Source: Pseudomonas sp. NBRC 111124
GTDB taxonomy: Bacteria > Pseudomonadota > Gammaproteobacteria > Pseudomonadales > Pseudomonadaceae
Direction of reading: 5' to 3'
Assembly (NCBI RefSeq): GCF_001320245.1
Contig: NZ_BCBA01000018.1
Coordinates: 1-64,000, forward strand
DNA length: 64,000 nucleotides
Shown here piece after piece: positions 60,000 to 64,000 of this stretch (positions are counted from its first letter, which is position 1; each line of letters starts with the position of its first letter). The notes under the pieces were generated by a model. It made no database searches. It was given only the letters and a program-made list of their open reading frames with translations, and was not told the origin of the DNA. A program made the position numbers and the translations under genes.

Positions 60000-61211
60000 T
60001 TACAGCTCGATGCAGTCGAACTTCACATCGGTCGCCACGTCTTCATCGTAGTTGACGTCAGCGCGCTCGAAGCCGAACAGGTTGAGGAACTGCTTCTTGT
60101 AACCGGCATAGTCGGTCAGCTCGAACAGGTTCTCGGTGGTGACCTGCGGCCACATGGCCTTGCACGCGTCCTGCACGTCGTCGCGCAGTTCCCAGTCGTC
60201 CAGGCGCAGGCGGGCCTTTTCGTCCACTTCAGCCGGAGCGCCATCGGCACGGTACAGGCGATCACGGAACATGCGGTCCAGCTGGTCCTGGGTGCCTTCG
60301 TGCACACCCTTTTCCTGCATGATCTTGAAGACCATCGACAGGTACAGCGGCATCACCGGGATGGCCGAGCTGGCCTGGGTGACCACCGATTTGAGCACCG
60401 CCACGTTGGCGCCGCCTTTCACTTCACCGGCCAGCTTCTTGTCCAGGCGCAGTGCGGTTTCGTCCAGATCCTGTTTGGCCTGGCCCAGGGCACCGTGCCA
60501 GTAGATCGGCCAGGTGATTTCGGTGCCGATGTAGCTGAAGGCCACGGTACGTGCGCCTTCGGCCAGCACGTCGGCGCCAGCCAGGGCGTCGATCCACAGC
60601 TGCCAGTCCTGGCCACCCATGACGGTGACGGTGTCGGCGATTTCCTGCTCGGTGGCCGGCTCGATGCTGGCCTCGATGATGGTGTCCTTGTTGGTGTCGA
60701 TGGCAGTCGACTTGTACGGCTGGCCGATCGGCTTGAGTGCGGAACGGATCAGTTCACCGGTCTGCGGCAGCTTACGCACGGGCGAGGCCAGCGAGTAGAT
60801 GACCAGGTCGACCTTGCCGCCCATTTCGTTCTTGATCAGTTCGATGACCTTGGCCCGGGCTTCGTCGGAGAAGGCGTCACCATTGATCGACTTGCTGTAC
60901 AGGCCCTCGGCCTTGGCGAACTTGTCGAAGGCGGCAGCGTTGTACCAGCCGGCGGTACCGGGCTTGGTCTCGGTACCTGGCTTTTCGAAGAACACGCCCA
61001 AGGTGTCGGCCTTGAAGCCGAAGGCCGCGGTGATGCGGGCTGCCAGGCCGTAGCCGCTGGAAGCACCGATAACCAGGACCTTCTTCGGGCCATCCTCGCG
61101 CACGCCCAGCTTGCGGGTGGCTTCGATCTGGTCACGGACGTTGAGCTCGCAGCCCTTCGGGTGAGTCGTGGTGCAGATGAAACCGCGAACCTTAGGATGA
61201 ATGATGGCCAA
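60000..61211 (-). CDS. fabV: FabV, NADH-dependent enoyl-ACP reductase
   Basis: 403 aa from ATG 61211. Nucleotide-binding [12 protein letters not shown] (about residues 49-60) and the FabV Y-x8-K catalytic motif [11 protein letters not shown] are present. Reaction: last reduction of the fatty-acid elongation cycle. FabV enzymes are insensitive to triclosan, unlike FabI. Stands alone; terminated by the hairpin 59962-59985. Confidence 0.95.
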   Translation of the reverse strand: MAIIHPKVRGFICTTTHPKGCELNVRDQIEATRKLGVREDGPKKVLVIGASSGYGLAARITAAFGFKADTLGVFFEKPGTETKPGTAGWYNAAAFDKFAKAEGLYSKSINGDAFSDEARAKVIELIKNEMGGKVDLVIYSLASPVRKLPQTGELIRSALKPIGQPYKSTAIDTNKDTIIEASIEPATEQEIADTVTVMGGQDWQLWIDALAGADVLAEGARTVAFSYIGTEITWPIYWHGALGQAKQDLDETALRLDKKLAGEVKGGANVAVLKSVVTQASSAIPVMPLYLSMVFKIMQEKGVHEGTQDQLDRMFRDRLYRADGAPAEVDEKARLRLDDWELRDDVQDACKAMWPQVTTENLFELTDYAGYKKQFLNLFGFERADVNYDEDVATDVKFDCIEL

Positions 61212-61342
61212 TGTCTGTACCTCGTCAGGTTTATGCCGGGGGAAGCGCCACAGGGGGCGATCCCGATTGATCAGAGGGTGAGACTACCCCCGCAGGTTAT
61301 CCGACACATATTACGGGGTGTTTGAGGGGATTCAAACGCCGG

Positions 61343-62200
61343 TCATGCCTGCAATTCACCCCGTAGCCAGTCCAGAAACTGCCGGGCCAGCGGATCATCC
61401 TGGCTGTCCCGGTGCACCAGGCAGGCCCAGGCTGGCCCCCGCACCCGCTGTGCAGACAGAGCCTGCAGGCGCCCTTCGCTCACGGCCCGCTGCGCCAGCA
61501 ACTGGCTGACCAGGGCAACACCCAGCCCTTCGCTTGCGGCATCCAGCAGCAACCCTGGGTCGGAAAAATTCAGCCCCTGGCCCTGCTGCCCCACATTCTC
61601 GCCACCTTCCAGCTGCCAATGGCTCCAGTCCATTTCGCGCTCGCCATGCAAAGTGGTGCGCTGTTGTGCTGGGGATTGCAGCAACGCGGGGTGGCAGGCG
61701 GGATACAGCGTGTCCTGATGGAGCACGGCAAAGCTGCACTCGGCTTGGGCGCTGAGGTCGTCACGAATGGCCAGGTCGATGGTTTCGCTGGCCATGTCCG
61801 GCACTTCGAAACTGGTGAACAGCCAAAGGTCGACCTGCGGGCAGCGCTGATGGAAATCAGCCAGGCGCGGCAGCAGCCAGTGCCGGGCAAAGGCCGGGCT
61901 GGTATTGACCACCAGTTGATTCGGCTTGCGGTACTGCTCCAGGCGGCGGATACCGACGGCCAGGTGCTGCAGCATGGACTGGGTGGTGCTGAGCAGATCA
62001 TGCCCGGCATCGGTCAGGCTGACGCTGCGGCCACTGCGGTGGAACAGCGGCTGTTCCAGGTAGTTTTCCAGGCTGCGGATCTGCTGGCTGATCGCCGACT
62101 GGGTGAGGTTCAGGGCCTCGGCGGCCTTATGGAAGCTGCCAAGCCGGGCGGCGGCTTCGAAGCCCCTGAGAGCATTGAGCGGTGGCCAGTGTTTAAGCAT
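61343..62200 (-). CDS. LysR-family regulator divergent from aguA (GcvA-like)
   Basis: 285 aa. HTH LNALRGFEAAARLGSFHKAA, EALNLTQSAISQQIRSLENY; the effector domain contains VNTSPAFARHWLLPRLADF. GcvA-like LysR. Divergent from aguA by 135 bp, so control of agmatine use is likely. P. aeruginosa aguBA uses a TetR regulator (AguR) instead, so this is a different regulatory design. Confidence 0.9.
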   Translation of the reverse strand: MLKHWPPLNALRGFEAAARLGSFHKAAEALNLTQSAISQQIRSLENYLEQPLFHRSGRSVSLTDAGHDLLSTTQSMLQHLAVGIRRLEQYRKPNQLVVNTSPAFARHWLLPRLADFHQRCPQVDLWLFTSFEVPDMASETIDLAIRDDLSAQAECSFAVLHQDTLYPACHPALLQSPAQQRTTLHGEREMDWSHWQLEGGENVGQQGQGLNFSDPGLLLDAASEGLGVALVSQLLAQRAVSEGRLQALSAQRVRGPAWACLVHRDSQDDPLARQFLDWLRGELQA

Positions 62201-62335
62201 GATCGATAAGCTCCGCTAATCAGATATCGGCTAAATCTATCGTTTGTCGTCGCCACTTCATAGCCATAGCATGGACACCAACACCCGCGACGGCGGGCTT
62301 CGTTGATAAAAATCCTTAATAGATCGGAGTTCACT

Positions 62336-63376
62336 ATGCACCTTTCCCTCGACAGCGGCTGGCGCATGCCTGCCGAATGGGCCCGCCACGCGGCGACCTG
62401 GATGGTCTGGCCACACAACCAGGCACTGTGGGAAAGCGGCTGGCGCGTCAGCCTGGCCGATGTGCAGCGCGACTACGCTCGAGTAGCAGCCGCCATCGCC
62501 CGTTTCGAGCCGGTAAAAATGGTCGTTGACCCTTCTGCCCTGCAGAGCGCCCGAGCCCTGTGCGGCGCGAACATCGAACTGATCGAGCTGGCCGTGGACG
62601 ACAGCTGGTGCCGTGACAGCGGCCCAAGCTTCGTCTGCCACCCACAGCACGGCCTGGCCGGCTTGAGCTGGCGCTTCAATGCCTGGGGCGGCAAATCGCA
62701 ACACAGCCTGGACCGCAGCCTCGGCCGCCGCATCCTCGACCAGCTGGGCCTGGACGGCTTCAGCACGTCCTTGTGCAACGAAGGTGGCGCGATTCATGTC
62801 GATGGCGAAGGCACGCTGATTACCACCGAATCGGTGCTGCTCAACCCCAACCGCAACCCCGGTATCGACAAGGCCGAATTCGAGGCCTGCTTCGCCCGCT
62901 ACCTGGGCATCAGCAAGACCATCTGGCTGCCCGGCGACCCGCAGTACATCACGGGCGACATGACCGACGGCCATGTCGATGGCGTATGCGCCTTCGCCCG
63001 CCCAGGTGTGCTGCTGGTCGATGCGACCCACAATCACGGCTCGGTTTACGCCGAAGTGGTGAAGGAAAACCGCCGCGCCCTGGAGCTCGCCACCGATGCC
63101 CAAGGCCGCCACTTCGAACTGCTCGACCTCTATGAAGCCAGCGCCGCAGTCGATCAGGACGCGGAAGTGTTCTGCGCCTCCTACACCAACTTCTACATCG
63201 CCAACGGCGCGATCATCATGCCGGCCTACGGCATCGCCGCCGACCAGGACGCCGCCGATCAGCTCGCCCACGCCTTCCCAGGCCGCGAAATCGTGCCAGT
63301 GCGCATCGATGCCATCGCCCACGGCGGCGGCGGTATCCACTGCATCACCCAGCAACAACCTGAGGTGCAGCCATGA
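62336..63376 (+). CDS. aguA: Agmatine deiminase
   Basis: 346 aa from ATG 62336; the open frame extends upstream to a TTG without plausible sequence. Family catalytic residues: Asp in DDSWCRDSGPSF, the Glu/Asp cluster around NEGGAIHVDGEG, His in DGHVDGVC, and the nucleophile Cys near the C-terminus in GGGGIHCITQQQP. Reaction: agmatine to N-carbamoylputrescine and ammonia. It overlaps aguB by 4 bp. Confidence 0.96.
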   Translation: MHLSLDSGWRMPAEWARHAATWMVWPHNQALWESGWRVSLADVQRDYARVAAAIARFEPVKMVVDPSALQSARALCGANIELIELAVDDSWCRDSGPSFVCHPQHGLAGLSWRFNAWGGKSQHSLDRSLGRRILDQLGLDGFSTSLCNEGGAIHVDGEGTLITTESVLLNPNRNPGIDKAEFEACFARYLGISKTIWLPGDPQYITGDMTDGHVDGVCAFARPGVLLVDATHNHGSVYAEVVKENRRALELATDAQGRHFELLDLYEASAAVDQDAEVFCASYTNFYIANGAIIMPAYGIAADQDAADQLAHAFPGREIVPVRIDAIAHGGGGIHCITQQQPEVQP

Positions 63377-64000
63377 GCCTGCTGCGTATCGCCACCACCC
63401 AGATGCCTTGCAGCTGGAACCTGCCCGACAACCTCGACCGCGCCGAGCAACTGGTACGTCAGGCTGCCGCCGAGGGTGCGCGGGTGATCCTTCTGCAAGA
63501 GCTGTTCGCCACCCCCTATTTCTGCATTGAGCAGGACCACAAGCACCAGACGCTGGCCGAACCCTACCCGAGCAGCCCGATCCTCCAGCGTTTCGCCACC
63601 CTGGCCGGCGAGCTTGGCGTGGTGTTGCCGCTGAGCTGGTATGAACGGGCCGGCAATGCCTTCTTCAACTCACTGACCGTGGCCGATGCCGATGGCCAAC
63701 TGCTTGGGGTGTACCGCAAAACCCACATCCCCAACGCCATCGGCTACCAGGAGAAAGAGTACTTCAGCCCCGGCGACACCGGTTTCAAGGTCTGGGACAC
63801 CGCCGTCGGCCGCCTGGGCATCGGTATCTGCTGGGACCAGTGGTTCCCTGAAACCGCCCGCTGCCTGGCACTGATGGGCGCCGAGGTGCTGCTGTTCCCC
63901 ACCGCCATCGGCTCCGAGCCCGGCTGCACCGAGCTGGACTCGCGCGACCATTGGCAGGTCGCCATGCGCGGTCATGCCGCCGCTAACCTGCTGCCCGTGG
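63373..64000 (+). CDS. aguB: N-carbamoylputrescine amidase (5' part only)
   Basis: Starts ATG 63373 (ATGA overlap with aguA) and stays open to the window edge; 209 complete codons. Nitrilase-superfamily triad: Glu43 (LLQELFATP), Lys116 (YRKTHIP) and Cys153 (GIGICWDQWFPE). Reaction: N-carbamoylputrescine to putrescine, CO2 and ammonia, so with AguA it gives putrescine from agmatine. Confidence 0.95.
   Translation, partial: MSLLRIATTQMPCSWNLPDNLDRAEQLVRQAAAEGARVILLQELFATPYFCIEQDHKHQTLAEPYPSSPILQRFATLAGELGVVLPLSWYERAGNAFFNSLTVADADGQLLGVYRKTHIPNAIGYQEKEYFSPGDTGFKVWDTAVGRLGIGICWDQWFPETARCLALMGAEVLLFPTAIGSEPGCTELDSRDHWQVAMRGHAAANLLPV

Noticed and set aside
1..64000. CRISPR arrays, tRNA or rRNA genes, insertion sequences, prophage
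   Set aside because: No regularly spaced direct repeats, no cloverleaf or rRNA-like segments and no transposase, integrase or phage structural proteins were seen by eye.

Overview
The window is high-GC chromosomal DNA that looks like the Pseudomonas putida group. The grounds are a complete alg8-to-algA alginate operon tail, a homogentisate operon with an IclR regulator, a FabV enoyl reductase, a short LOV protein with the SB1-LOV signature next to a MerR/LitR-type regulator, and five paired REP elements of the Pseudomonas GCGGGC type. No rRNA, tRNA, CRISPR array, insertion sequence or prophage was seen. Both edges cut genes: alg8 on the left and aguB on the right.

Layout. 1-13.7 kb: alginate polymerisation, secretion, epimerisation, lyase, acetylation and precursor genes (alg8-44-K-E-G-X-L-I-J-F-A), all on +, closed by an intrinsic terminator; a REP pair sits inside the operon between algL and algI. 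13.8-21.1 kb: a small membrane protein, an SDR, then on the minus strand a LysR gene followed by an EmrB/EmrA/OprM-type efflux operon ending in a second SDR. 21.4-29.7 kb: a universal stress protein, a PrlF-YhaV toxin-antitoxin pair with twin palindromes upstream, an AaeAB-type efflux operon with its own outer-membrane factor and divergent LysR, and a 2-ketogluconate/glyoxylate reductase.

29.8-41.0 kb: a gtrA/gtrB/GtrII-like glucosylation cluster, an EamA transporter with divergent AraC regulator, and a six-gene iron operon (DUF3649, PepSY protein, DUF3325, FecI-type sigma, FecR-type anti-sigma, STN-containing TonB receptor) behind a Fur-like site. 41.2-46.6 kb: an HPF-like ribosome protein, DUF3509, PsiE, yebG with a LexA box, a small membrane coiled-coil protein divergent from an orphan wHTH-WYL regulator resembling CapW/BrxR, a leucine-dehydrogenase-like enzyme and a SirB1-type protein.

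46.6-50.8 kb: hmgA-fahA-maiA with divergent hmgR and a 17-bp palindrome between them. 51.1-54.7 kb: an Asp-nucleophile alpha/beta hydrolase, LrgB/CidA-type membrane proteins with divergent LysR, and a MioC-like flavodoxin. 54.8-59.0 kb: short LOV photoreceptor, PilZ-like protein, LitR-like MerR regulator, monooxygenase-domain membrane protein, folM, DUF1244 and HopJ-family genes. 59.0-64.0 kb: alpha/beta hydrolase, fabV, and LysR divergent from aguA-aguB.

Most of this is ordinary Pseudomonas core and accessory content. The parts most worth following up are the orphan WYL regulator with its divergent membrane peptide (43.1-44.6 kb) and the LOV/PilZ/LitR light-signalling neighbourhood (54.7-57.0 kb). 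All assignments come from reading motifs, lengths and context; no database search was run.
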